Positions 1 through 8,379 of a stretch of 64,000 nucleotides of DNA are shown piece by piece. Position 1 is the stretch's first letter, and every line of letters begins with the position of its first letter. Source of the DNA: Pseudomonadota bacterium (GTDB lineage Bacteria > Pseudomonadota > Gammaproteobacteria > Xanthomonadales > Ahniellaceae); assembly GCA_022843465.1 (NCBI GenBank), contig JALHNO010000018.1:1-64000 (forward strand), written 5' to 3'. Below the pieces are notes generated by a model that saw only the letters and a program-made list of their open reading frames with translations, did no database searches and was not told the origin of the DNA. The position numbers were made by a program, and so were the translations under genes.

Positions 1-95
1 AGGCGCCCACACAAGTCACCTGTGCACGCTGTCAAAGATCCTGCGCATCTGCTTGAACATTTCGTCCAGCAGCGAGACGTTTCCGTCTCAGCGAG
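1..95 (-). other. Leader of an rRNA operon that lies beyond the left edge
   Basis: Read on the minus strand this segment looks like the transcribed leader of a 16S rRNA gene. A 6-bp stem closed by a GAAA tetraloop (74-89) resembles boxB. It is followed by GATCTTTGACA (31-40), close to the boxA consensus GCTCTTTAACA, and by TGTGTGGGC (5-13), which also occurs just ahead of the 16S processing stem in enterobacterial rrn leaders. The order boxB, boxA, TGTGTGGGC is that of rrn antitermination leaders. The 16S gene itself is not in the window, so the call rests on the leader and promoter. Confidence 0.75.
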
Positions 96-173
96 CCGCG
101 CACTATACAGTAGTTTTTTGCTTCGTCAACAGTCTCTCGACGAATTTTTTTGCGCTCCTGCGAACATTTCGTC
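55..173. repeat. 12-bp direct repeat flanking the rRNA promoter
   Basis: GAACATTTCGTC occurs at 55-66 and again at 162-173, 107 bp apart, once in the leader and once upstream of the A-tract. The upstream copy is part of an inverted repeat (157-163 with 172-178). The core TTCGTC also occurs at 122-127 over the -35 box, and in inverted form near 139-145. Copies on both sides of the promoter could be protein sites or relics of a duplicated promoter region. Confidence 0.5.
96..151 (-). promoter_or_regulatory. Strong rRNA-type promoter (rrn P)
   Basis: On the minus strand: -35 TTGACG (124-129), a 16-bp spacer, and -10 TATAGT (102-107), followed at once by a GC-rich discriminator (GCGCGGC), a hallmark of stringently controlled rRNA promoters. 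A run of seven A (145-151) with flanking A/T sits about 48-56 bases upstream of the expected start, where an UP element would bind the alpha subunit. The start of transcription should be near position 95. Confidence 0.75.
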
Positions 174-254
174 GCAGGGGGAAGTCACTTTACCTGATTG
201 CGCCCGCTTTGGGAACTGTGCGCCCGCGGTAGCGACTTGATCGATGCCCGATGT

Positions 255-1472
255 TCAGCTGGCCACTGGACCCAGTCGCACGCGGCAGTACGAGCGCTTG
301 CCTACCTGGAGCAGGTACTCCGAGCCGATTGCCAGTACGGCTGCACGATCCTCGACTACGACGCCGTCGATACGCACTGCACGCTCGGCAATTTTTCGGG
401 CGGATTCGGAAGAGCTGCTGGTAAGCCCAGCCATCTTGAGGATGACGCTGATGGTCTCGCCCTGCGCTGGAATCAGCAGTTCGCGCGTCACCAGATCCTG
501 CGGCACTGCACCACCACGAACCGTCTGGTCCCAGAACGCCTGCGCTGATTCCGCTGCTGATTCACCATGGAATCGGGCCACCAACTCGCGCGCGAGCTCG
601 ACTTTGAGATCGCGAGGATTTCTCTCGCCGGATTCGGTAGCGCGCCGCGCTTCACGCAGATCAGAGAGCGACATGCGGAACGAGAGGAGTTCGAAGTAGC
701 GCCACATCAGATCATCGGAGATCGACATCGTCTTGCCGAATATCTGATTTGGCGCCTCGTTGATCCCGATGTAATTGCCGAGAGACTTCGACATCTTGTT
801 GACACCATCAAGGCCTTCCAGCAGGGGCATGGTGATCACAATCTGCGGCGCCTGGCCGACATCTGCCTGCAGCTGCCGACCCACCAGCAGATTGAACTTC
901 TGATCGGTTCCGCCCAGCTCGACGTCGGCCTGCAAGGCAACCGAGTCGTATCCCTGCACCAGTGGATACAGAAACTCATGTATGGCAATCGGCATTTCGC
1001 CGCGGAATCGCTTCTGGAAATCATCGCGCTCGAGCATGCGCGCCACCGTGTGCTTGGCGGCCAGCTTGATCATCTCGGCCGCAGTCATCTTGCCGAACCA
1101 TTCCGAATTGAACCGCAACTCGGTCTGTTCGCGGTCAAGCACCTTGAATACCTGATCCGCGTAAGTCTTGGCGTTCTCGGCCACGTCTTCAACTGACAGC
1201 GGCTTGCGGGTCACGTTCTTTCCGGTCGGGTCACCGATCATTCCGGTGAAATCCCCGATCAGGAAGATCACCCGGTGTCCGAGATTCTGGAACTGGCGCA
1301 TCTTGTTGAGCAGCACCGTGTGTCCAATGTGCAGATCAGGCGCGGTCGGATCGAACCCCGCCTTGATGCGCAGCGGCCGCCCAAGCTTCAGACGCGCCTC
1401 AAGTTCATCGAGCTTGATGACTTCTTCGGTTCCGCGCCCAATCAGGTCGAGGGCGTCTTTTAGGTCACTCAT
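255..1472 (-). CDS. tyrS: Tyrosyl-tRNA synthetase
   Basis: Charges tRNA-Tyr with tyrosine in the cytoplasm. The 405-residue product has the class I signatures HIGH (48-51) and KMSKS (226-230) and ends in an S4-like RNA-binding domain. The length and the sequence around HIGH fit the second bacterial TyrRS subtype (TyrZ-like) rather than the E. coli TyrS form. ATG at 1472 has only a weak ribosome site (CAGAG). The gene points toward the rRNA operon at the left edge, so both translation functions lie on the same strand. Confidence 0.97.
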   Translation of the reverse strand: MSDLKDALDLIGRGTEEVIKLDELEARLKLGRPLRIKAGFDPTAPDLHIGHTVLLNKMRQFQNLGHRVIFLIGDFTGMIGDPTGKNVTRKPLSVEDVAENAKTYADQVFKVLDREQTELRFNSEWFGKMTAAEMIKLAAKHTVARMLERDDFQKRFRGEMPIAIHEFLYPLVQGYDSVALQADVELGGTDQKFNLLVGRQLQADVGQAPQIVITMPLLEGLDGVNKMSKSLGNYIGINEAPNQIFGKTMSISDDLMWRYFELLSFRMSLSDLREARRATESGERNPRDLKVELARELVARFHGESAAESAQAFWDQTVRGGAVPQDLVTRELLIPAQGETISVILKMAGLTSSSSESARKIAERAVRIDGVVVEDRAAVLAIGSEYLLQVGKRSYCRVRLGPVAS

Positions 1473-1657
1473 AGGTACTCTGGGGTAAGCGGCGGAACAT
1501 CCGCCCTGGGCCGGCTAACTTAGCCGAATCAGCTGTATCGAGACCACCGGCGCGTGCAGGGCCGGATTCGCAGCTGACACCAGCATCGCCAGCGGCGCCG
1601 CGCAAAGTTAAAATGGCGTTAAGTCAAAAGTGTAAAAAATGCTGTTGAAACAAGGGT
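1473..1657. promoter_or_regulatory. Divergent control region between tyrS and the M23 peptidase gene
   Basis: On the tyrS side lie two perfect hairpins with 6-bp stems and 3-base loops, 1491-1505 and 1512-1526, both probably within the tyrS leader. On the peptidase side the sequence turns AT-rich (1605-1645): TAAAAT (1609-1614) is a good -10 candidate, and GTTAA is repeated 11 bp apart (1607-1611 and 1618-1622), a spacing that would put both copies on one face of the helix. No convincing -35 box was found for either gene. Confidence 0.4.
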
Positions 1658-3193
1658 TTGACGCCGACTCCGGGCCCAGTTATGGTGCAGGCCGATCTGC
1701 CTGACTGTGTCCGAATGCGCCTTCCCGATCCCAATTCCGAAACGCAACTCAAGCGCCGACAGGCCGTGCGGCGGCACGCACAGCGCCGCCACCAGCGTTT
1801 CTATGCGGTCAGTCTGGATGGCAACTTCATCCAGAACTTCGCCACGGCACCTATTCGCTGGGCTGGGGAGCGCTGGGTGATCGGTGCACTGGTGGGCCTG
1901 CTGGCCTTGCTGGCACTGGTCGTTCTGCCCAGTTGGGCGGGCGCCTTTTCGTCCGAAGACAACCCGACCCTCAACTGGTCGGAACTTCCGTTGCCGTCGG
2001 CACCGGCGATCACCGACACCAGCGATGAACAGGACGAGCGGATTGCCCTCGTCGATGGCAACTACATACCGTTGTCGGAGACCAGCCTGTGGACTTCTGC
2101 CACGGTCGAGAGCGGGCAGACGCTGGGCGAGATATTCAGCGCCGCTGGCATATCCTCAACGCAGATGATGGACGTGCTCAGCAAGATGCCGAGTGCGTCC
2201 ATGCTGACCCGGCTCAGTCCGGGGGAACACATCGGAATGCGCCGAAGCAGCGATGGTCAATTGACCGGAATCCAGTTCGATGCCGAAGGGCTGAGCCGCA
2301 TCCAGGTTGATGTCGGAAGCGACGGTCAGGTTTCGGAGCGCGCTGTTTCGGGCACTATCGAGAAGCGGGTCCGGGTTGCCTCCGGACTGATCGAGGGGTC
2401 CCTGTTTGCTGCCGGTGATGCCGCCGGGCTCAGTGATGCGGCAATCCTGCAGATGGCCAAGGTGTTCAGCTACGACATCGACTTTGCCCAGGATCTGCGC
2501 AAGGGCGATCGTTTTTCCGTGGTCTACGAAGACCATTATCGCGACGGCGAAAAGGTCAGTGGCGGCCAGATTCTGGCGGCTTCCTTCGTCAACCGGGGCA
2601 AGAAGTTCGATGCCTTGCGCTACAGCCGCCCTGGCGGCGACACCGAGTACTACGACCTGGTCGGCCGCCCTCTGCGCAAGGCCTTCATCCGCACGCCGGT
2701 CGAATTCACCCGGATCAGTTCCCGATTCTCGTCGGCGCGCCGGCACCCGATTCTAGGCACGGTGCGCAAACACCAGGGCGTGGATTACGCGGCACCAGCT
2801 GGCACACCCATCATCGCAGCGGCGGCTGGCAAAGTAATTTTTTCCGGTTGGCAGAATGGCTATGGCAACACGATTGTCATCGACCATGGCAAGGGCCACA
2901 CCACCCTGTATGGGCACATGTCGCGCTTCACCAACGCCGGCAAACGTGGCAATCGTGTTCAGCAAGGGACCACGATCGGCTATGTCGGCAAGACCGGCCT
3001 CGCGACTGCTCCGCACCTGCACTACGAATTCCGGATCGGTGGCGTCCACCGTGATCCACTCAAACTCACACTGCCACCACCGGAACCCCTGCCTGGCGCC
3101 CTGATGGCAGACTTCCGCAACAAGACCAGGGCATTGAATTCACAGTTGACGCTGGCCGACAGCCGGCTGCCGACGCTCGTTGTGAAGAAGTGA
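1658..3193 (+). CDS. M23 family murein endopeptidase, membrane anchored
   Basis: Likely cleaves peptidoglycan cross-links in the periplasm, as MepM-type enzymes do. The N-terminus is cytoplasmic and Arg-rich, then one membrane segment (about 76-96) and an OapA/LysM-like region (about 150-195). The C-terminal M23 domain has the zinc motifs H-x3-D (HQGVD, about residue 372) and HLH (about 453), so it should be active. The start is TTG at 1658 with AGGG almost touching it; ATG at 1682 is the alternative. It overlaps anmK by 4 bp, which couples wall cutting to recycling of wall sugars. Confidence 0.9.
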   Translation: MTPTPGPVMVQADLPDCVRMRLPDPNSETQLKRRQAVRRHAQRRHQRFYAVSLDGNFIQNFATAPIRWAGERWVIGALVGLLALLALVVLPSWAGAFSSEDNPTLNWSELPLPSAPAITDTSDEQDERIALVDGNYIPLSETSLWTSATVESGQTLGEIFSAAGISSTQMMDVLSKMPSASMLTRLSPGEHIGMRRSSDGQLTGIQFDAEGLSRIQVDVGSDGQVSERAVSGTIEKRVRVASGLIEGSLFAAGDAAGLSDAAILQMAKVFSYDIDFAQDLRKGDRFSVVYEDHYRDGEKVSGGQILAASFVNRGKKFDALRYSRPGGDTEYYDLVGRPLRKAFIRTPVEFTRISSRFSSARRHPILGTVRKHQGVDYAAPAGTPIIAAAAGKVIFSGWQNGYGNTIVIDHGKGHTTLYGHMSRFTNAGKRGNRVQQGTTIGYVGKTGLATAPHLHYEFRIGGVHRDPLKLTLPPPEPLPGALMADFRNKTRALNSQLTLADSRLPTLVVKK

Positions 3194-4296
3194 CAGCAAC
3201 GGCTCGGTTCATAGGCCTGATTTCAGGCACCAGCGTCGACGCAATCGACGCTGTCGTAGTCGAGTTCAGACCTGAACCCATCGTGCTCGCCGCAACCGCC
3301 GTCAGGTACGAGCCACAATTGCGCGCACGCATCGTCGATATCAGCACGGGCGGAGGCAACATCCGGCTTCCCGAATTGGGGGCATTGGATACCCGGATCG
3401 GTCTCGCCTTTGCAGCAGCCGCCAACGCCGTTGCCCAACTGGCGGGCCTGGCGACCACGGATATCCGCGCCATCGGCTCGCACGGCCAGACCGTCTGGCA
3501 CGCGCCAACAGGCGCCCATCCCTCGAGCATCCAGCTCGGCGACCCCAATATCATCGCCGAGCACACCGGCATCGACACGGTCGCCGACTTCCGCCGACGC
3601 GATCTGGCGGCTGGTGGCCAGGGTGCACCGCTGGTGCCGGCGTTTCACGCCGCCTTCCTGGGCAGCAGCACGGAAGATCGGGCCGTACTCAATCTGGGCG
3701 GGATTGCCAACCTGAGCCTGTTGCCCGCGAACGGTGAGGTGCGGGGCTTCGATACCGGGCCGGCGAGCGCGCTGATGGACAATTGGGCGATGCAGTGCTT
3801 CGGCGTCGCCTACGATGACGAAGGTCGCCACGCGGGTCGCGGGCGCGTTGACGCACAACTGCTGGACCGGATGATGGGCGACACGTATTTCGCTCGCGCC
3901 GCGCCCAAGAGCACCGGCCGCGATCATTTCAATATGGGCTGGTTGGCCTCGATGATTGGCGAACAGCAACTCGGAGCCGAAGACATCCAGGCGACCCTGC
4001 TGGCGTTGACGACGCGATCCATCGCCGAAGCATTGCAGCGCGAAGCGCCCCTGACCAGGCGTCTGCTGGTCTGTGGTGGTGGAGCGCACAATGTCGCCCT
4101 GATGCGCGCCCTCTCGGCAGCTCTGCCGGACACTTCGATCGAATCCACGGCAGCGCATGCCATTGACCCGGACTATCTGGAGGCTACGGCATTTGCCTGG
4201 CTTGCCCGCGAAACGCTGGCGGCTCGCCCCGGCAATCTGCCGGCGGTCACCGGCGCACGCGGCCCCAGGATCCTGGGCGCCGTATATCAGGCCTGA
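3190..4296 (+). CDS. anmK: Anhydro-N-acetylmuramic acid kinase
   Basis: Phosphorylates and hydrolyses 1,6-anhydro-MurNAc to MurNAc-6-phosphate in the cytosol, a step in peptidoglycan recycling. The 368-residue length fits the family. The N-terminal SGTSVDAID and central GFDTGPASALMD nucleotide and sugar binding motifs are both present. It starts with GTG overlapping the TGA of the M23 peptidase gene (GTGA), so translation is coupled. An AmpG-like muropeptide importer is encoded less than 2 kb away on the other strand, adding to the recycling theme. Confidence 0.96.
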   Translation: MTATARFIGLISGTSVDAIDAVVVEFRPEPIVLAATAVRYEPQLRARIVDISTGGGNIRLPELGALDTRIGLAFAAAANAVAQLAGLATTDIRAIGSHGQTVWHAPTGAHPSSIQLGDPNIIAEHTGIDTVADFRRRDLAAGGQGAPLVPAFHAAFLGSSTEDRAVLNLGGIANLSLLPANGEVRGFDTGPASALMDNWAMQCFGVAYDDEGRHAGRGRVDAQLLDRMMGDTYFARAAPKSTGRDHFNMGWLASMIGEQQLGAEDIQATLLALTTRSIAEALQREAPLTRRLLVCGGGAHNVALMRALSAALPDTSIESTAAHAIDPDYLEATAFAWLARETLAARPGNLPAVTGARGPRILGAVYQA

Positions 4297-4305
4297 GGGT
4301 GAAGC

Positions 4306-4587
4306 CTAGCGATTGAGCAATGGAGTTTCCGCTGGCAGGCTCTCGAAGGCTTCTACCGCGGCCCGAAAGGCCGCAGCTTCGTCCGAGCCCCAGGTTCCGC
4401 TCAGCAAGGCCACATCATTGCGATCCTCGGGCACCGGCGCTGCGGCCGCGGGCGAACCACCGGCGTTCAGCCCCTTCTGCAAAAGCTCAAGCACCACATC
4501 ATTGATCGACCAGTTCCTGGCCCGCGCGATCTCCTTGATCCGCTCGGCCAGGGTGATATCGATTCCGCGAACGGTGAAGTCGGGCAT
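4306..4587 (-). CDS. Small ribbon-helix-helix-like protein
   Basis: A 93-residue protein. Its first 40 residues (strand FTVRGID, then helices ITLAERIKEIARARN and SINDVVLELLQKGL) have the beta-alpha-alpha pattern of Arc/CopG-type DNA-binding proteins. The acidic, Ala-rich C-terminal half could be a partner-binding tail as in antitoxins, but no toxin gene is adjacent. It converges on anmK with a 9-bp gap. The function is unknown; DNA binding is inferred from the fold pattern only. Confidence 0.7.
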   Translation of the reverse strand: MPDFTVRGIDITLAERIKEIARARNWSINDVVLELLQKGLNAGGSPAAAAPVPEDRNDVALLSGTWGSDEAAAFRAAVEAFESLPAETPLLNR

Positions 4588-4620
4588 CAGCGACGCACTT
4601 GGTAAGCCAGTATGCCGTCG

Positions 4621-4626
4621 ATTCTA
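4621..4626 (-). promoter_or_regulatory. -10 box for the small ribbon-helix-helix-like gene
   Basis: TAGAAT on the minus strand, five of six matches to consensus, would start a transcript near 4614 and give a leader of about 27 nt. No good -35 hexamer lies at the right distance, so this is a single-element prediction. Confidence 0.35.
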
Positions 4627-4686
4627 GCGCGATCACGCTGTTTCGACTGCGAACGGCATCTGATTCCGGCCCGGCGGCGGCTGCGA

Positions 4687-6003
4687 CTAGGCCACCGACT
4701 CCCGCTGTTGACCCGGAGCGGAAGGTGCAATCCGTGGCCACAGCCACCACAGCAATGCGAGCGTCGGAACCACCGACAACGAACTTATCAGGAAGAACGC
4801 GAAGTAGCTGCTTGCCTCAACAATATAGCCAGACAGACCGCCTATGATCCTGCCGGGCATGTTTGCCAGCGAGACCAGCAGCGCGTACTGGGTCGCGGTG
4901 AAGTGACGATTGGTCAGTCCTGACATGAACGCCACCAGCACCGTGCCAGCGAACCCCTGGGCGCCATTGTCGGCAGTGATCGCCGCAAAGAATGCCCACT
5001 GCTGGGCCGGGAAGACCGCCATCAGCAGGAACGCCAGATTCGACAGCGCTACACCAAGGGCCGCGATGACCAGAAGTTGCCGGATTGCGAACACGGACAC
5101 GCAGTAGCCGCCGAGAAAAGCTCCGGCCAATCCAATCCACACGCCGTAGAGTTTCGAAACCGTGGCGATGTCGGTCTTGGTGTAGCCAGAATCCAGATAG
5201 AACGGTCCGGCAAGCACACCCAGCATCTGGTCCGGCAATTTGAACAGTCCGACAAAGGCCAGGAACGCCAGCGCCAGGAGCACGCCGTTGCGACTGAAGA
5301 ATTCGACGAAGGGTTTGGCGAATGCCTCGACCAGGTCGAGGCGCTGAGTCGCCGATGCCAAGGGACGCACGGGCTCGCGACAGACCAGGGTAGCAAGTGC
5401 CGGCAGCAGCATCGCCGACGCGGCCGCGAGATAGGCCGTGCGCCAGTCAACCAGATCGGCCAGGTAAAGCACAGCTGCACCAGACATGATCAGGCCCAGG
5501 CGATAGCCGAGATTGTAGGTCGCCGCGAGTGCCCCCTGCGACTCCTGTGGTGCGATCTCGATTCGGTAGGCATCGACCAGGATATCCTGGGTCGCACCCG
5601 CGAATGCGCACAGGGCGATCAACCAGAGCATGCCGGTGAGTGATGTCTTCGGATCCAGCACCGCCATCCCGGCCAGTGATGCCATTACGACCAGTTGGGT
5701 CACGAGCAGCCAACCGCGTCTACGACCGAGCATCGGCAAGGCATAGCGATCGAGAAACGGCGCCCAGAATGGCTTGAAGACGTAGAACAATCCGATGAAG
5801 CTGAGCAGCCCGATCAGGCTCAGATCGAGGCCTTCATCGCGTAACCATGTCGACAGGGTGCCGCCTACCAGCAGAAACGGCAGGCCGCTGCCGAATCCGA
5901 GGAACACCATGGTCAGCGCCGAGGGCGTGCCGAACGCGCGGCGAATTCCGGCCCAGCCGCGATAGCTTGTGACCTGCCCTGCACCTTCCGCGGTCCGGTT
6001 CAT
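4687..6003 (-). CDS. ampG: AmpG-like muropeptide permease (MFS)
   Basis: A 438-residue multi-pass inner-membrane protein. The opening membrane segments and the FKPFWAPFLDRY and RRRGWLLVTQ stretches between TM2 and TM3 are typical of AmpG, which imports anhydro-muropeptides released from the wall. The start is placed at ATG 6003 because it overlaps the xthA stop by 4 bp (ATGA); a longer reading frame extends upstream but only as the shadow of xthA. A role in recycling fits anmK nearby. Other MFS substrates cannot be excluded. Confidence 0.85.
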   Translation of the reverse strand: MNRTAEGAGQVTSYRGWAGIRRAFGTPSALTMVFLGFGSGLPFLLVGGTLSTWLRDEGLDLSLIGLLSFIGLFYVFKPFWAPFLDRYALPMLGRRRGWLLVTQLVVMASLAGMAVLDPKTSLTGMLWLIALCAFAGATQDILVDAYRIEIAPQESQGALAATYNLGYRLGLIMSGAAVLYLADLVDWRTAYLAAASAMLLPALATLVCREPVRPLASATQRLDLVEAFAKPFVEFFSRNGVLLALAFLAFVGLFKLPDQMLGVLAGPFYLDSGYTKTDIATVSKLYGVWIGLAGAFLGGYCVSVFAIRQLLVIAALGVALSNLAFLLMAVFPAQQWAFFAAITADNGAQGFAGTVLVAFMSGLTNRHFTATQYALLVSLANMPGRIIGGLSGYIVEASSYFAFFLISSLSVVPTLALLWWLWPRIAPSAPGQQRESVA

Positions 6004-6767
6004 GCGTAATCCACCACAAACGGCGCATGGTCCGAGAACCGCGGCTCCGAGTGGATCGCGCAGGCCTTCAGACGCGATTTGAGCGCTGGTGTAACTAACT
6101 GGTAATCGATGCGCCAACCGACATTGTTCTTGCGCGCCTGCCCGCGCTGCGACCACCAGGTGTAGTCCTCGCCCTCGGGCTTCAGGTGCCGATAGCTGTC
6201 TACCCAGCCCTGGCGCTCAAGCAGATCACCAAGCCAGGCACGCTCCTCGGGCAGGCAGCCCGAGTTCTTCTGGTTCGACTTCCAGTTGCGGATGTCGCGC
6301 TCGGTATGCACGATGTTCCAGTCACCGCAGACCACATAGTCGCGACCACTCGCCGCCCAGCCGGCCAGGATGGGAGCGAAGCGCTCCATGTAACGGAACT
6401 TGAACTGCTGGCGCTCATCACCGGAGGAGCCCGAGGGCAGGTACAGGGACACGACACTGGTATTGCCGAATCGCGCCTCGATGTAGCGCCCCTCTTCGTC
6501 GGACTCCGGCCAATCGAGCGAGTCGATGACCGCATCGGGCTTTTTCCGGCTGAAGATCGCCACGCCGCTATAGCCCTTCTTCTGCGTCGGGCTGCGCAGA
6601 TGGCAGTGGTAGCCGGGCGGAAAACTCGCCGCCTCATCGAGCTGCTCGCGATGTGCCTTGGTTTCCTGCAGGCAAAGCACATCAACATCCTGTGTGGCGA
6701 ACCAGGGCAGGAACCCCTTGCTGATTGCCGAGCGGATGCCATTGGCATTGAAGGTCATGATGCGCAT
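6000..6767 (-). CDS. xthA: Exodeoxyribonuclease III family AP endonuclease
   Basis: Removes 3' blocks and cuts at abasic sites during base excision repair. The 255-residue product carries the family motifs: MTFNANGIR at the start, LCLQETK with the metal-binding Glu, GDWNIVH in the centre, and a C-terminal FSDHAPFVVDY with the catalytic Asp-His pair. It starts at ATG 6765-6767, with no clear ribosome site, and leads a two-gene unit with the AmpG-like permease. Confidence 0.95.
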   Translation of the reverse strand: MRIMTFNANGIRSAISKGFLPWFATQDVDVLCLQETKAHREQLDEAASFPPGYHCHLRSPTQKKGYSGVAIFSRKKPDAVIDSLDWPESDEEGRYIEARFGNTSVVSLYLPSGSSGDERQQFKFRYMERFAPILAGWAASGRDYVVCGDWNIVHTERDIRNWKSNQKNSGCLPEERAWLGDLLERQGWVDSYRHLKPEGEDYTWWSQRGQARKNNVGWRIDYQLVTPALKSRLKACAIHSEPRFSDHAPFVVDYA

Positions 6768-6885
6768 GCGCGTTGGTCCGTGCCGATGGTCGAAAACCCA
6801 CAGCTTAGTGGCAAGGCCGCTCCGATGCCGATGCCCCGATTGAATCCCGCGACAGGCTGGGCTGCCCGTCCGCAGTGACCGGCAC

Positions 6886-6891
6886 TATGAT
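6886..6891 (+). promoter_or_regulatory. -10 box for pyrE
   Basis: CTATGATC contains TATGAT (five of six matches) 27 bp before the pyrE ATG, giving a leader of about 20 nt that holds the AAGGAA ribosome site (6907-6912). No matching -35 box is visible. The C-TAT-n-n-T pattern recurs upstream of other genes in this window (13410, 39586, 44595, 54207). Confidence 0.4.
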
Positions 6892-6917
6892 CACGACAGA
6901 CGAATCAAGGAAACCGT

Positions 6918-7574
6918 ATGCACCCGTTCCAACAGGAGTTCTTGCGCATGGCACTGGACCATCAGGTGCTGCGCTTTGGTCAGTTCACCCTCAAGTCGGG
7001 GCGCATCAGTCCGTATTTCTTCAATGCGGGGCTGTTCAATTCCGGCGCGTCGATCAGCGCGCTGGGCGGATTCTTCGCGCAAACGCTGACCTCATCGGGG
7101 CTGGAATTCGACATGTTGTTCGGACCCGCCTACAAGGGCATCGCACTGGCGACGGCGACCTCGATCGCACTGGCACGGGACCACGGACGCGATGTAGGGG
7201 TAAGCTTCAACCGGAAGGAAGCCAAGGACCATGGCGAGGCCGGCATCCTGATCGGTGCCCCGCTACGCGGCCGGGTGCTGATCATCGACGATGTGATCAC
7301 TGCCGGCACCTCGGTGCGCGAATCAGTGGCGCTGATCCGGGCCCAGGGCGCATCGCCCTGTGGCGTGCTGATCGCCCTGGATCGACAGGAACGCGGTGAA
7401 GGCGGCCTTTCGGCGGCACAGGAGGTCACCGCTCAGTTCGGCCTGCCTGTGCTCGCCATCGCCAGCCTCACCGAGCTCCTCGTACTTGCCAGTCGGGATT
7501 CCACGCTGATTCAGCACCACCAGGTACTTTTGGACTATCGTAACCGCTATGGCGCCGTTGATCCGGCTGCCTGA
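6918..7574 (+). CDS. pyrE: Orotate phosphoribosyltransferase
   Basis: Converts orotate and PRPP to OMP in de novo pyrimidine synthesis. The 218-residue product has the PRPP-binding signature VLIIDDVITAGTS (about 115-127) and the FNRKEAKDHGE flexible-loop segment. A good ribosome site, AAGGAA, lies 5 bases before ATG 6918. It is divergent from xthA and followed after 17 bp by the DUF4124 gene. Confidence 0.97.
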   Translation: MHPFQQEFLRMALDHQVLRFGQFTLKSGRISPYFFNAGLFNSGASISALGGFFAQTLTSSGLEFDMLFGPAYKGIALATATSIALARDHGRDVGVSFNRKEAKDHGEAGILIGAPLRGRVLIIDDVITAGTSVRESVALIRAQGASPCGVLIALDRQERGEGGLSAAQEVTAQFGLPVLAIASLTELLVLASRDSTLIQHHQVLLDYRNRYGAVDPAA

Positions 7575-7591
7575 AGACACTGGAGCAACGC

Positions 7592-8227
7592 ATGCATATC
7601 CGATTTCTGACCTTGGCCGCGCTCGGCCTGATGCTCGCCAGCACCCAGGTGCAGGCCAAGATATACAAGTGCACGGATGCTGCGGGCAAGGTCTATTACA
7701 GCCAGACCTATGACCCCAAAATGTGCGGCGGCGGCGTCAGTCAGCTCAATGCGCAGGGCATGGAAGTCAAGAAACTGGAGCGCCAGAAAACCGCCGAGGA
7801 GCTGGCTGCTGATCGCGAGCAAGCCAAGCGCGACGCCGAAGCCAAGGTAGTTGCCGAAAACCAGGCGCAGCAGGATCGTGCCCTGATGATGTCCTACACC
7901 TCGGAAGCAGACCTGGAGCGCGCGCGACTCCAGGAACTCGAAGTGGTCCAGGCCAGCATCAACACCACCAAGTTGTCGCTGGCCAGCCAGGAAAAGGCCC
8001 TTGCTGACATTCTCGCGCATGCGGCCAGCTTCGAACGTGCCAAGAAGCCGGTGCCGCAAGTCACTGCGGATCAGCTGAAGATGGTGCGGCAACAGATCGA
8101 AATTACGTCCAAACAGGTGGCCGAGCGCGGCGAGGAACTCAAACGGATCAATGGCAGTTACGAGGCGAAACTGGCACGCTATCGTGAGCTCAAGGCCAAG
8201 GTCGATAGCCAGCGCGCCGGCCACTGA
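7592..8227 (+). CDS. DUF4124 periplasmic coiled-coil protein
   Basis: A 211-residue exported protein: a signal peptide (about 1-22, cut after VQA), then a short DUF4124 domain (KIYKCTDAAGKVYYS) containing two Cys (C28 and another in DPKMCGGG) that could form a disulfide. A long charged helical region from residue 60 to the end is probably coiled coil. DUF4124 proteins are common in gammaproteobacterial envelopes and have no assigned activity. It probably shares the pyrE transcript. Confidence 0.85.
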   Translation: MHIRFLTLAALGLMLASTQVQAKIYKCTDAAGKVYYSQTYDPKMCGGGVSQLNAQGMEVKKLERQKTAEELAADREQAKRDAEAKVVAENQAQQDRALMMSYTSEADLERARLQELEVVQASINTTKLSLASQEKALADILAHAASFERAKKPVPQVTADQLKMVRQQIEITSKQVAERGEELKRINGSYEAKLARYRELKAKVDSQRAGH

Positions 8228-8379
8228 TCGCTATCGCTGCGCTTGCCGCTCCCGGCGGCACCGGTGACCGTTCAGCAGGAAGCACTCTAGCGACAAGGTG
8301 TGCAGCGCCTCCGGCCCGGCGCCCTGTTTCAGGCTCCCGGCTCCCGCGTGATCGCAACGATCAGGCCGGAAGCCTCGCC

